Source: CAVXTF01 sp963701375 (GTDB taxonomy: Bacteria > Actinomycetota > Acidimicrobiia > Acidimicrobiales > CAVXTF01). From it: a DNA stretch of 64,000 bases. The notes under the pieces were generated by a model. The model was not told the origin of the DNA. It did not search any database and worked only from the letters and a program-made list of their open reading frames with translations. This document shows positions 42,423 through 51,034 of this stretch, piece after piece; the first letter of the stretch is position 1, and every line of letters begins with the position of its first letter. The position numbers were made by a program, and so were the translations under genes. The stretch covers positions 310,001 through 374,000 of the forward strand of contig CAVOZT010000005.1 of NCBI GenBank assembly GCA_963701375.1. The letters run 5' to 3'.

Positions 42423-43154
42423 GTGTCGAAATACGTGCTTGTCCACGGTTCCTGGCACCACGGTCAACTGTGGTCATCGGTTCGTCGCGAGCTCGAGGCT
42501 CATGGCCACGAGGTCCACACCCCGACGTGCGGCGGGCTCAGGGAAGGTGACGACCCGGCAGCGTTCGATCCAGCAAGCTCGCGGGCGGTGATCGCCGACT
42601 ACATCGTGTCGCAGGACCTCGAAGACTTCATCCTCCTCGGCCACAGCGGAGCCGGTCCCATGATCATGAAACTGGCTGAGGAATTCTTTCCGCGGATCCG
42701 GCGTTTGGTATTTCAGAACGCCTTCGTGCCGCGCGACGGGAACGCGATACTCGACGAGGTCTATCCGCCGATTGCAGATGAGCTCTACAAGTCGCATTCA
42801 GAAAGAGGCGATGGGGGCGTCATGTGTTCGCTGAACACCTGGCGCGAGATGTTCATGAACGACGCTGATTTGGAGACGGCAACGCTGGCGTATCAGCAAC
42901 TCCGGCCGCATCCCTTCCGCACCTTGACCGAGAAGGTGAGTTACGCCAAGTTCTACGAGCTCGAGATACCGCGGAGCTACGTCAACTTTCTGGACGACAA
43001 TTCGATAGGTCAAAGCGATCAGTGGGGCTGGCATCCCCGGATGTCGGACAGACTCGGGGTATACCGCCTGGTTCAGGCTCACGGCGGACACGAGGTGATG
43101 TTCACGAACCCTCAGTTGCTCGCACAGAAGATCGTGGAAGCCGGAAGAGACTGA
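42423..43154 (+). CDS. Alpha/beta hydrolase (hydroxynitrile lyase/esterase type)
   Basis: 243 residues. 'MSKYVLVHGSWHHGQLWSSV' and 'GHEVHTPTCGG' match the compact plant-like MES/hydroxynitrile lyase subfamily, common in bacteria as small-ester hydrolases. The elbow is 'ILLGHSGAGPMIMKLAEEF' (Ser in GHSGAG, instead of the usual GHSxGG). The His is in 'QAHGGHEVMFTNPQLL'; the acid is probably in the 'FLDDNSIGQ' loop. GTG start 30 bases after the amidase. It may hydrolyse an ester or act on a C-C bond of a pathway intermediate; the substrate is unknown. Confidence 0.8.
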   Translation: MSKYVLVHGSWHHGQLWSSVRRELEAHGHEVHTPTCGGLREGDDPAAFDPASSRAVIADYIVSQDLEDFILLGHSGAGPMIMKLAEEFFPRIRRLVFQNAFVPRDGNAILDEVYPPIADELYKSHSERGDGGVMCSLNTWREMFMNDADLETATLAYQQLRPHPFRTLTEKVSYAKFYELEIPRSYVNFLDDNSIGQSDQWGWHPRMSDRLGVYRLVQAHGGHEVMFTNPQLLAQKIVEAGRD

Positions 43155-43158
43155 CAGC

Positions 43159-44182
43159 ATGCGCGCCGCACAAGTCTTCGAAGATCTGACGCTGCGTATC
43201 GGAGAGTTGGACCCGCCGCGCCCCGGCCGTGGGGGAGTGCTTGTCCGTGTGCGTGCGGCTGGAGTATGCGGAACGGACTTGCACATCACCAGTGGTATGC
43301 ACAGGCCGGACCGATATCCCATGACGCTCGGTCACGAGATGGCTGGGATCGTGGAGGCCGTCGGTCAAGACGTAGAGAACGTCAAGGAGGGTGACCACGT
43401 CGCGGTCTACAACAAACTGTTCTGCGGGTTGTGCGAGCAATGCTTGAGCGGACACCAGAATCTGTGTGATCGCGATCCGCGACAGCTCGGGTTGAATGTC
43501 GACGGGGGGACGCGGATTACGTCGTCGTCCCCGAGAAGAACGCGGTGCGGGTGCCTGACTCGCTTGACCTCGGTGCGGCAGCGGTTCTCACGTGCGCAGG
43601 GGTTACCGCGGTACACGTGGCTCGCCTATCGGGCATACGACTCGGCGAGACGGCGGTCGTCAACGGGGTCGGTGGGGTCGGGATCCTGCTCATACAGGTT
43701 CTGAAACACGCGGGGCGCGGGTCCTCGTCATCTGCGACAGCAACGAAAAGGAGCAACTCGCCTTGAGTCACGGAGCGTCAGAAGCTGTCGTCGCCCCGAC
43801 TCCAGAGGACTACGCCACGGTGCCGTCGCGGATCCGCTCCATTACCGACGGACGTGGCGCCGACGCCTATTACGAACTGGTGGGGACGAGCGTCACGATG
43901 AAATCCGGCATCGAGTTGTTGGCGAAGCGAGGTCGGTTCGTTTCGACAGGGTATACCGACGAGGAACTGAAGCTTCATCCTCTGGACCTGATCCTCGGCG
44001 AACGCTCCGTTCTCTCGAGCGTCGCATCTACCCGATCGGATCTCGACTGTGCCGTCGATCTCGTCACCTCGGGTGTGCTGACAGTGCCGATCGCGGCGCG
44101 CTATCCGCTAGAAGAAGTTGAGTCTGCGTTGTCGGCCCTCAGGGAGCGGAATGTGTTGGGCCGACAGGTTCTGGATCTCTGA
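43159..44182 (+). CDS. Zinc-dependent alcohol dehydrogenase, frameshifted twice
   Basis: About 340 residues after repair. Frame one has catalytic zinc ligands in 'AGVCGTDLHITSG' and 'PMTLGHEMAGIVEAVG' and structural-zinc Cys in 'KLFCGLCEQCLSGHQNLCD'. The frame breaks in a six-G run near 43505; the next part reads 'DYVVVPEKNAVRVPDSLDLG' and Rossmann 'TAVVNGVGGVGILLIQVLKH'. A second break near 43715 (a G run) leads to 'GARVLVICDSNEKEQLAL' and the end. The missing G in 'GCGGGGCGC' restores 'HAGARV' exactly, so indel error is likely. It oxidises an alcohol with NAD(P). It is last in the plus-strand operon and five bases from the convergent RidA gene. Confidence 0.85.
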
Positions 44183-44187
44183 GTAAT

Positions 44188-44601
44188 TCACTCTCCCGTG
44201 GCACGCATCGCCAAGGCTTCTATCTCGACCAGGAATTGCGGTTCGACCAGACGGGAGACCACCACGAGAGTGTTAGGGGGGTATTCACCGGCGGGGTACA
44301 CCTTCTCGAAGACTTCTGTTCGGGCTCGCATGAATTGTTCGATCGCATCTTCGCCGACCAGGTACGTGTTCATCTTGAGGATGTCAGCGAATCCAAGTTC
44401 TGCGGCTGATAACGCGTGACCCAGGTTCACGAAGACTTGACGTGTCTGCTCCGGCACACCGGGGCCGGCCAACTCTCCGCCCTCGTCTACACTGACCTGG
44501 CCGGCGATCGCCACGACCTCACCACTTCCGATGCCCAAGTGCGAGTAGCGACCGAGTGGCTCCGGCAGTCCCGCTGGTCGCCGCAGATAGCGTGTGCCCA
44601 T
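44188..44601 (-). CDS. RidA/YjgF/Rid-family protein
   Basis: About 137 residues. 'YSHLGIGSGEVVAIAGQVSVDEGGELAG' (read in parts), 'QTRQVFVNLGHALSAAELGF', 'ILKMNTYLVGED' and 'PPNTLVVVSRLVEPQFLVEIEA' are the Rid fold motifs; the Arg in 'VSRLVEP' corresponds to the carboxylate-binding Arg of RidA. Members deaminate reactive enamines/imines or act in catabolic pathways for aminophenol- and amide-type compounds. The ATG at 44601 has GGAGA upstream; the ATG at 44610 has its Shine-Dalgarno too close. It is convergent with the alcohol dehydrogenase. Confidence 0.9.
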   Translation of the reverse strand: MGTRYLRRPAGLPEPLGRYSHLGIGSGEVVAIAGQVSVDEGGELAGPGVPEQTRQVFVNLGHALSAAELGFADILKMNTYLVGEDAIEQFMRARTEVFEKVYPAGEYPPNTLVVVSRLVEPQFLVEIEALAMRATGE

Positions 44602-44824
44602 TCTCTCCATCCTTCGCGAAGACTCGGTCGAGCTTGGATGATGATCCAGCGGTCGGCGATTCGCAATTCTTGATTCGGTACGTCCGCGCTGAGCAATGCT
44701 CGGTTGTGCCCAGTATGGTTACTGTTTAATTGGTGCTGTATGGGGGGGCGAACGATGACCCGACGGCACTCAAAACCCAGATTTCCGTCTGAACAACACA
44801 GCCACCGGCACGGTAAGCACCGGT

Positions 44825-45536
44825 ATGGCGACAGAAGTGGCTCGACGCCGACCGAAGATCGGTTGGGCGTCTGCAGTAGTGACTTGCGGCTTGATCGCAG
44901 CTTCGTGCGGCTCGGCTAGCCATCTTTCGTCTAGGTCTACGACGACTTCGTCGCAGCCGGATTCGACGACAAGCACTCAAAAGGGCCCGGCAACGGCGGC
45001 CAAACACCAAACGGGTAAGCACGAGCGGTCGAGCAAGTCGACCTCGAAACAGCCGAGCGCCTCGAGCACGACGACAGCGATGACGTCTCCCGTCACCTCG
45101 GTGGCGCATCCCGCGACGACGCTGCCGGCAGGGCCGACCACCACGAGGGCGACGTCGCCCCCCACAACCAGGCCGCCGCCCACGACAACGACGACGAGAC
45201 CGGCTCCCACGACGACCACTACCCTTCCCGCCCAGGTCAAGGTCTCCATCGTCTCGTGCCCCGGAACCTGTGAATTCCAGTTCCAACCTGCGAACCTCAC
45301 GATCCACCGGGGACAGACGGTCGTCTGGATCAACGATTCGACGGTCCCCCACACGGTCACCGGTTGCACACCGAGTGCTTGCGGCGTCGGGCCAGGTCCG
45401 GGTCTCCTATGAACAGCCCGGCGATAAACCCCGGCAACACGTATTCGGTCAAGTTCGCTCGGACGGCTCCTACGTCTACTACTGCCAGTTCCACGGTTAC
45501 GCCGTCATGCACGGCACGATCACTGTCACAGGTTGA
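44825..45536 (+). CDS. Cupredoxin-like lipoprotein (1), frameshifted twice
   Basis: About 235 residues after repair. A twin-Arg-containing N-terminus and lipobox 'VVTCGLIAASCGS' lead to a long Ser/Thr/Pro linker (residues 35-135, STTTSS/TTTTTR-type), then a plastocyanin-like domain. Its Cu ligands are His in 'STVPHTVTGC' and 'YYCQFHGYAVMHG' (Cys, His, Met). Frame breaks near 45405 and 45455; single-base insertions in G runs restore 'GPGPGSPMNSPAINPG' and 'SDGSYVYYCQFHG'. An ATG at 44755 with a G-rich ribosome-binding site may be the true start if another indel lies before 44825. It is exported, probably binding one copper for electron transfer or storage. Confidence 0.75.
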
Positions 45537-45576
45537 GCCCCCGGATTAGTCCTGCGAGGAGACTGGAGGTATCCGG

Positions 45577-46255
45577 ATGATGGAAAGAAGCTCGCAATCG
45601 TCGTGCTCGCCGGCGCGGCGGCTATCGCCATGTTCACGTGGCCCAGGCAAGGTGCGCACGCCGCGGCGCCGTCAGTAAAGACGGCGGTGACGATCGTTGC
45701 GAAAGACGGCACGTGTACCGAGATCTATTGCTTCGAACCCGGATCGCTCTCGATCTTTCAGGCGCAGACGGTCACGTGGACCAACACGACCACCGTCGCC
45801 CATACGGTGACGAGCTGCTCTGCGGCCGCCTGTTCGGGCGTCGGGCCAGGGACAGGGACCGACCCCGCCTTCAACAGTGGGTTCATCCCCGCGGGCACCA
45901 CCTTCTCCCACCAGTACCACGGGACGGGCACCTACAACTATTACTGCATGGTCCACGGCTACGCCGTGATGCACGGGATAATCACGGTGCAGGCATTCGC
46001 GGTGAAGACCTCGACGCTTCCTGGTGGGACCACGGGAATGGCGTACTCCGCGAAACTCAAGACAGACGGCGGGCAGTCACCCTTCGTGTGGTCGATCGCG
46101 TCGGGTCTCTCCCGAAGGGATTGAAGCTGAGCACCTCCGGACGAATAACCGGTACGCCCGTGAATTCGGGAACCTCGAGCTTCACGGTCAAGGTGACCGA
46201 CTCGTCCTCTCCTGCGCTGGCAGCGCAGAAGTCCCTGTCGATCAAGATCGGCTGA
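45577..46255 (+). CDS. Cupredoxin (2) with C-terminal Ig-like domain, frameshifted twice
   Basis: About 225 residues. The ATG at 45577 follows GGAGGT by six bases, and one G restored near 45583 joins it to 'GKKLAIVVLAGAAAIAMF', an export signal. The cupredoxin domain has 'QTVTWTNTTTVAHTVTSC' and ligand set 'YYCMVHGYAVMHGIITV', strikingly like the upstream gene. The tail ('TLPGGTTGMAYSAKL...WSIASG' then, after a shift near 46110, 'SLPKGLKLSTSGRITGTP') is a putative-Ig (He_PIG) domain that usually mediates binding. Like its neighbour it is exported. The pair suggests duplication with different anchoring: one lipoprotein with a linker, one with an Ig tail. Confidence 0.75.
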
Positions 46256-46389
46256 GGTCCGGGCAAATTCGGGCTCGCCTGTGAACAAAGCTGAGCCGTC
46301 AGTGGTATTCAGGGCGAAACGGGCGTTGGTTTACCCTTCACAAATCCGTGGAGGAACCGCTCGGCGGGTAACCGGAAAGGGGACAAGCG

Positions 46390-46647
46390 ATGACAACGAC
46401 GAGGGTTGGGCTGTCGGCGCGCGCTGGTGTGGCGATCGCCTCGGTCGTGGGCATGGCCACCTTGATCTTGGTGCCGGGACTCAGCCCCGCTCAGGCAGCA
46501 GTTCCGTTCGGACAGGCCGCCGTCGTCGTCCAGGTGGTCAACCGCAGCCCCATAGGGAACATGCTCGCCACCACCGCCGGCGCCAGCCTCTACACCCACC
46601 CGAGCGGTCCATGTACTAGCTGCCTCTCGGTATGGCCGGCTCGCTGA
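46390..46647 (+). CDS. Short secreted protein, truncated PF03640-like
   Basis: 85 residues: signal peptide 'AGVAIASVVGMATLILVPG' to 'AQAA', then 'PIGNMLATTAGASLYTH' and 'PSGPCTSCLSVWP'. The last part resembles the start of the 'secreted repeat' lipoprotein domain (PF03640: 'L.t..G.tLY....D..... C.g.C...WPP'), which normally continues another 50 residues. Here a stop follows at once; a shift after 'VWP' gives only 'SLMPAG' before another stop. It is either a truncated gene or a short Cys-pair exported peptide. A G-rich ribosome-binding site precedes the ATG. Confidence 0.5.
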   Translation: MTTTRVGLSARAGVAIASVVGMATLILVPGLSPAQAAVPFGQAAVVVQVVNRSPIGNMLATTAGASLYTHPSGPCTSCLSVWPAR

Positions 46648-46702
46648 TGCCGGCAGGCTGAGATGACCGAACTGCCCGTAGGGGCCCGACGGCTCCGCCG
46701 GG

Positions 46703-47353
46703 TCAGTTTCGCGACCGGGCGTACTCGATCACACGTGAGACCACCGGATCGCTGGCCTTGGCCAGCGACCCGGTGTCCACGGACGGCTGCGGGTCGTACT
46801 CGATCATCAGTTGAGCGGCCTCCGCTGCGGTGCGGTCGACCACCAGCTCGACCACTCGCAGCGCCATGTCGATCCCGCTCGACACGCCCGCGGAGGTGAT
46901 GATCCTTCTGTCGAGGTGTTCGATCACCCTTTTGGAAGTGGGCACTGCGCCATGGGCCTCGAGCTCGGAATAGCAGGACCAGTGGGTCGTCGCCGTGAGG
47001 CCTTTCAGCAGGCCCGCTGCACCTAGGACGAGCGAACCGGTGCACACCGAGGTAGTCAGCCTCGAGGTTGCGTGCGCGCGGCGGACCCATTCGAGGACCC
47101 TTTCGTCGCTCTCGAGCGGGCGGGTCCCGACGCCACCCGGGAACACAACGAGGTCAGGGTCGCCCAGGTCCTCGAAGACGGCGTCGACTGTGATGCCGAG
47201 CATGCCGTTGTCGCTCCTCACTTCACCTTTCTCGTGACCGACGAAAGTGACGTCGAACCACGGGATCCGTTGCAGGACCTCGTACGGGCCGATGGCGTCG
47301 AGCGCGGTGAACCGCGGGAAAAGCGGGATTGCAATTGTCAATCGGTCCGTCAC
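46703..47353 (-). CDS. DJ-1/PfpI-family protein (isonitrile hydratase-like)
   Basis: 216 residues. 'IAIPLFPRFTALDAIGPYEVL' and the nucleophile elbow 'TTSVCTGSLVLGAAGLLKG' with C104 followed by 'ATTHWSCYSELEAHG' match the class that includes isonitrile hydratase and the GlxA ligand domain. The Glu of the triad is in the first motif. 'IITSAGVSSGIDMAL' is also typical. Its GTG overlaps the stop of the upstream AraC-type gene, so they are coupled. It could hydrate an isonitrile or deglycate metabolites; the sequence does not separate these. Confidence 0.8.
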   Translation of the reverse strand: MTDRLTIAIPLFPRFTALDAIGPYEVLQRIPWFDVTFVGHEKGEVRSDNGMLGITVDAVFEDLGDPDLVVFPGGVGTRPLESDERVLEWVRRAHATSRLTTSVCTGSLVLGAAGLLKGLTATTHWSCYSELEAHGAVPTSKRVIEHLDRRIITSAGVSSGIDMALRVVELVVDRTAAEAAQLMIEYDPQPSVDTGSLAKASDPVVSRVIEYARSRN

Positions 47354-48355
47354 GCCGGAGTCCCTTCTCGAGCGACGACGCGAAATCGCCGTCTGTATGA
47401 ATCGGGTGCGACATTCATACGCCGCTGGAAAACGCGACGAAGGGTCTCGGCAGTGCCGAAACCGCAGCGGTCGGCGATCACGTCGAGGGTGTCAGCGGAT
47501 GTCTCGAGGTCGTGTCGCGCGGCTTCGAGGCGCACGCGCTCGACGAACCTTCCGGGAGACTCTCCAACTTCTGAAGTGAACACGCGGGTGAAGTGGCGGA
47601 CACTCATAGCGGCCGCGGAGGCGAGAGTCGGGATGTGGTGATCCGCGCCGGGAGCAGACTCGACGAGGGTTTGCACGGCGCGTATGGCCGAACGCTCGGC
47701 CCACGGCAGCCATACCGGCGACGCGAACTGGGTCTGGCCGCCAGGCCGGTGGAGGAACATGACGAGCCAGCGTGCGACGGTCTGCGCCACCTCGGTGCCG
47801 AGGTCGGCCGCGACGAGTGACAGTGCCAGGTCGATGCCGGCGGTGACGCCAGCCGAGCTCCAGTACTTGCCGTCGCGGATGTAGATGGGGTCAGGGTCGA
47901 CGTGCAGTGACGGGAACTCCTCGGCGAGCGTCTGCGCCCTGGCCCAGTGGGTGGTCACCCGACGGCCGTCCAACAGACCGGCCTCGGCGGCGAGGAACGC
48001 TCCGGTGCAAACGGTGGCGACGCGCCGGCATTTAGGTGCGGTCGCTGCTATCCACTCGACGAAGTGGCGGTCGAGCCGGGCTTGGTGGACCCCTTCGCCG
48101 CCGGGCAGCACGAGCGTGTCGATGCCCGGCGTCGTTCTCGACTTCGGGATCAGGAAGCGCCACGGCGCAAAGGCCGATGCCGCTCTCGGCCCGGACCGGC
48201 TCGCCGGTCGTCGACACGAGCGTGATCTGGTAGCCGCCCTGCCGCCCGAGCATCCGGCAGACCCTCGTGGCGCCGACGAACGTCTCGTACGGACCGACAA
48301 CGTCGAGGGACTGAACTCCCGGGAACGCGGCTATGACGACGTTCCGTTGCCTCAT
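47350..48355 (-). CDS. GlxA-type AraC regulator with DJ-1 domain, frameshifted
   Basis: About 334 residues after repair. The first frame gives 'NVVIAAFPGVQSLDVVGPYE', and after a shift near 48130 the second gives 'GIDTLVLPGGEGVHQ', the elbow 'VATVCTGAFLAAEAGLLDG' and 'VTTHWARAQTLAEEFP'. The C-terminal third is an AraC double helix-turn-helix ('LASAAAMSVRHFTRVFTSEV', 'LDVIADRCGFGTAETLRRVF'). GlxA-type proteins sense a small metabolite with the DJ-1 domain. It is transcribed with the stand-alone DJ-1 protein, whose expression it may control. The ATG at 48355 is chosen over an upstream one in the same frame. Confidence 0.85.
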
Positions 48356-48506
48356 GAATGCATCGTTAACCATGCGGGCTATGGCGTCAATGACACATAT
48401 CCCACACTTTCGGCCAAAACTCACCCGGCATGCGGGGGTTAACCCCAAGGCAAAGAGACCTGCTGGTCGCCTTCTCACAGGAGTATGGAATCCTTACCTT
48501 TGAGAC

Positions 48507-49841
48507 ATGGAGATCGTTATTTCACAGGACCTGGAGAACCGGGTCCGAGCAGGTCTCCGTACCTTCTTGCGCGCTCCTTTCACGAAGCGAACCTGGTTGG
48601 AGCTCGTCTTCCTCATGGCGGGAGCGGGCTTCGCATTCTTCGGGCTTGCATTCGTATTGCTGACAATGGCGGTCGGGATCTTTTTGGCCATCACCTTCCT
48701 CGGCCTGTTGGTCATCGCACTCGGCGTCCGGGGTGCGAGAGGGTTCGGAGGGATCCAACGTTCGCTGGCGCGGGGACTTCTCGAAGAGAGGATCGACGAA
48801 CCTGATCCGTTCTCGCCGCGGCCTGGCTTCTTCGGCTGGCTCCAGTCGGCGCTGCGGGACCGAACGGGCTGGAAGGCAATTGCATATCTCTTGGTCAAGG
48901 CCCCGCTCGCATTCATCGGGATCTTCGCCGCATTCAGCGTGTGGTGGGACGCTTTCATTTGCCTCACCTATCCGTTCAGTGGCGCAGCTCGGCCTGCAGA
49001 GTTCGGCGTTGCCCCGCTTTTCTTCAGACCGGGATTCTTCTCCGTCCAAGACTCCGGGTTCATCCATGGGGTCGCGATCGTCTTCACCGGGTTGGTTCTG
49101 CTCTTCGTCGCGCCTTGGGCAGTGAGAGCCGTTCTCTATCTGGACCGGTCAATCATGCATGCGCTGCTCGCCCCCGATGCGACAGCCGTCCGAGTCCGGT
49201 CCTTGGAGCATGCCCGCGCTCAGACAGTCGACGCGTCGGCCGCAACACTTCGCCGGATCGAGCGCGATCTTCACGACGGCACCCAGGCGCAACTCGTCGC
49301 GCTCGCCATGCAACTCGGCATGGCGAAGGAGAAATTGGCGGATACCGACCATCTCGACATCGAGCAGGTCCGGGCTCTCGTTGACGACGCTCATCGCGGA
49401 GCCAAGGAGGCCATCACCGAGTTACGCGATCTCGCCCGCGGGATCCATCCGCCTGCTCTCGATATCGGGCTCGAGGGGGCACTCTCCACTTTGGCGGCGA
49501 GAAACACCGTCCCGACCGAACTCGAGGTGGCAATCGCCGATCGTCCGACGCCGGCGATCGAGGCGATCGCTTACTTCTGCGTAGCGGAGCTCCTCGCGAA
49601 CATCGCGCAGCACGCAGATGCGTCTCGGGCGAAGATCACGTGCGCGCAGCATGGGAGGTGGTTGCGCCTCGTGGTCCGCGACGACGGAAAGGGTGGAGCG
49701 CGTCCGTCGACTGCGGGGTCCTCTTCGAGCGGCTTGGTCGGCCTGGGTGACCGGGTGAACGCTGTCGACGGGCATTTCGACATCATGAGCCCGCCGTGTG
49801 GGCCGACGGTGGTAACCGTCGACCTTCCTCTCAACGTCTGA
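48507..49841 (+). CDS. NarL-type sensor histidine kinase
   Basis: 444 residues. Residues 1-210 hold four to five membrane helices in two groups ('LELVFLMAGAGFAFFGLAFV', 'GIFLAITFLGLLVIALG', 'FIHGVAIVFTGLVLLFVAPW'), the 'sensor' domain found in actinobacterial kinases. Then come HisKA_3 with the phospho-His H255 in 'RRIERDLHDGTQAQLVALAM' and a HATPase_c domain with N-box 'AELLANIAQHADASRAKI' and G-box 'VVRDDGKGGA'. It autophosphorylates and passes phosphate to the regulator encoded next, whose start overlaps its stop by one base (TGATG). The signal is unknown, probably membrane state. Confidence 0.95.
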   Translation: MEIVISQDLENRVRAGLRTFLRAPFTKRTWLELVFLMAGAGFAFFGLAFVLLTMAVGIFLAITFLGLLVIALGVRGARGFGGIQRSLARGLLEERIDEPDPFSPRPGFFGWLQSALRDRTGWKAIAYLLVKAPLAFIGIFAAFSVWWDAFICLTYPFSGAARPAEFGVAPLFFRPGFFSVQDSGFIHGVAIVFTGLVLLFVAPWAVRAVLYLDRSIMHALLAPDATAVRVRSLEHARAQTVDASAATLRRIERDLHDGTQAQLVALAMQLGMAKEKLADTDHLDIEQVRALVDDAHRGAKEAITELRDLARGIHPPALDIGLEGALSTLAARNTVPTELEVAIADRPTPAIEAIAYFCVAELLANIAQHADASRAKITCAQHGRWLRLVVRDDGKGGARPSTAGSSSSGLVGLGDRVNAVDGHFDIMSPPCGPTVVTVDLPLNV

Positions 49842-50503
49842 TGGAAACGGACGGGCCAATACGAGTAACGATCGCCGAGGACTCTGCGGTCCTGCGCGAC
49901 GGACTGGTCAGGCTGCTCGTGGATCGGGGATTCGTGGTCATCGACGCCGTGAGCGACCCCGATTCGCTCAGAATCTCAATCGACAAGGAACGTCCTGACG
50001 TCGCTGTCGTGGACATCAGGATGCCGCCCACCTTCACCGACGAGGGATTGCGAGCAGCGATCGATCTCCGGCGCACTCACGAAGGACTCGGGATACTGCT
50101 GTTCTCGCAGTACATCGAGACCCGCTACGCCGCCGAGCTCCTTGCGGGCGGTGCCGCGGGGATCGGTTATCTGTTGAAGGATCGAGTCGCCGACGTGCGG
50201 GATTTCGTCGAGGCTCTCGTCCGGGTGGCGTCGGGGGGAACGGCTCTCGACCCCGAGGTAGTAACCCAGCTTCTTGCGGCGTCCCGGCGCACCGACTCGA
50301 TCTCGGTATTGAGCGCTCGGGAGAAGGACGTTCTTTCCCTGATGGCGGAGGGGCGGTCCAACGCGGCCATCGCGACCCAGCTCGTTATCTCCGAGGGAGC
50401 TGTCGAGAAGCACGTCGCCAACATCTTCATGAAGTTGGACCTGCCGGTTTCGCAGTCCGACCATCGGCGGGTGCTCGCGGTGCTCAGGTTCTTGGATCCC
50501 TGA
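49841..50503 (+). CDS. LuxR/NarL-type response regulator
   Basis: 220 residues. The receiver domain has acidic pocket 'IAEDSAVLRDGL', phospho-acceptor D58 in 'VAVVDIRMPPTFTDEGL' and switch 'GYLLKDRVADV'. The C-terminal LuxR helix-turn-helix is 'LSAREKDVLSLMAEGRSNAA' followed by 'LVISEGAVEKHVANIFMKL'. The ATG at 49841 shares a base with the kinase stop, so they form one operon. Targets are unknown; the small genes immediately downstream are possible ones. Confidence 0.95.
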   Translation: METDGPIRVTIAEDSAVLRDGLVRLLVDRGFVVIDAVSDPDSLRISIDKERPDVAVVDIRMPPTFTDEGLRAAIDLRRTHEGLGILLFSQYIETRYAAELLAGGAAGIGYLLKDRVADVRDFVEALVRVASGGTALDPEVVTQLLAASRRTDSISVLSAREKDVLSLMAEGRSNAAIATQLVISEGAVEKHVANIFMKLDLPVSQSDHRRVLAVLRFLDP

Positions 50504-50550
50504 GCTCCTTGCGTAACATGAGAGCAGATCACAACAAAAGGGGACGTGCC

Positions 50551-50821
50551 GTGCTCTTCATCGAATATGACGTGGCGGAGAACGGTGAGATCGAGCTCGT
50601 CGCTCTCATCAACGCCGTCGAGCAAGACGGCGAGGATCCCGATGGGGACGGCATGGATGGCGTGGCGAGCCGAGCACGACGACAGGGGCCTGGGCTGTGT
50701 CGGCGTTCCTCACGATGACTTGAAAACCATGGAGCAGACGGAGGACCCCGACCAATTGGCAGCCATTGTCGAGCGAATCATCCTGGCGGACCGGGCGACA
50801 AAGGAGGAGGTCCCTTCGTGA
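50551..50821 (+). CDS. Small acidic protein of unknown function, frameshifted
   Basis: About 88 residues after one repair. GTG 50551 follows AAAGGGGAC. The first frame reads 'LFIEYDVAENGEIELVALIN' and 'AVEQDGEDPDGDGM'; near 50655 it shifts to 'AWRAEHDDRGLGCVGVPHDD' and 'DPDQLAAIVERIILADRATK'. It is strongly acidic and contains no recognised domain. It overlaps the next small gene by four bases (GTGA), so the two are coupled. It lies directly after the two-component system. Confidence 0.5.
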
Positions 50822-51024
50822 GTACGACCCGATCTCAGCTGTACAGGTTCGCAAGAGATCTCGGGAATGTGGAGGCCATCGAGCACGGATACAAGCGCGG
50901 CGGACTCTCCGGAGCTGCTGGTGGAGCTGCGGAGCGCCAGGTACGAAGGGTCATTTATCGCTCCGGGAACCGACAAATCAACCATTTCGTACGCGCTCTC
51001 GGCCTCGGACCAAGAAGGCGCTGA
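50818..51024 (+). CDS. Small basic protein of unknown function
   Basis: 68 residues, strongly basic: 'TTRSQLYRFARDLGNVEAIE', a Gly/Ala-rich middle and 'ERQVRRVIYRSGNRQINHF' then 'GLGPRRR'. The opening 'SQLYR.AR.LG...A...G' recurs in small actinobacterial and actinophage proteins of unknown role. GTG start overlapping the acidic protein's stop. The acidic/basic pairing suggests the two bind one another, but this is only inference. It ends ten bases from a convergent reductase gene. Confidence 0.5.
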   Translation: MSTTRSQLYRFARDLGNVEAIEHGYKRGGLSGAAGGAAERQVRRVIYRSGNRQINHFVRALGLGPRRR

Positions 51025-51034
51025 AGGCGTCTGC

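Noticed and set aside
46665..46705. Possible bidirectional terminator between convergent genes
   Set aside because: Only a 4-bp perfect stem plus imperfect flanks; it also overlaps the end of the DJ-1 gene. Too weak to annotate.
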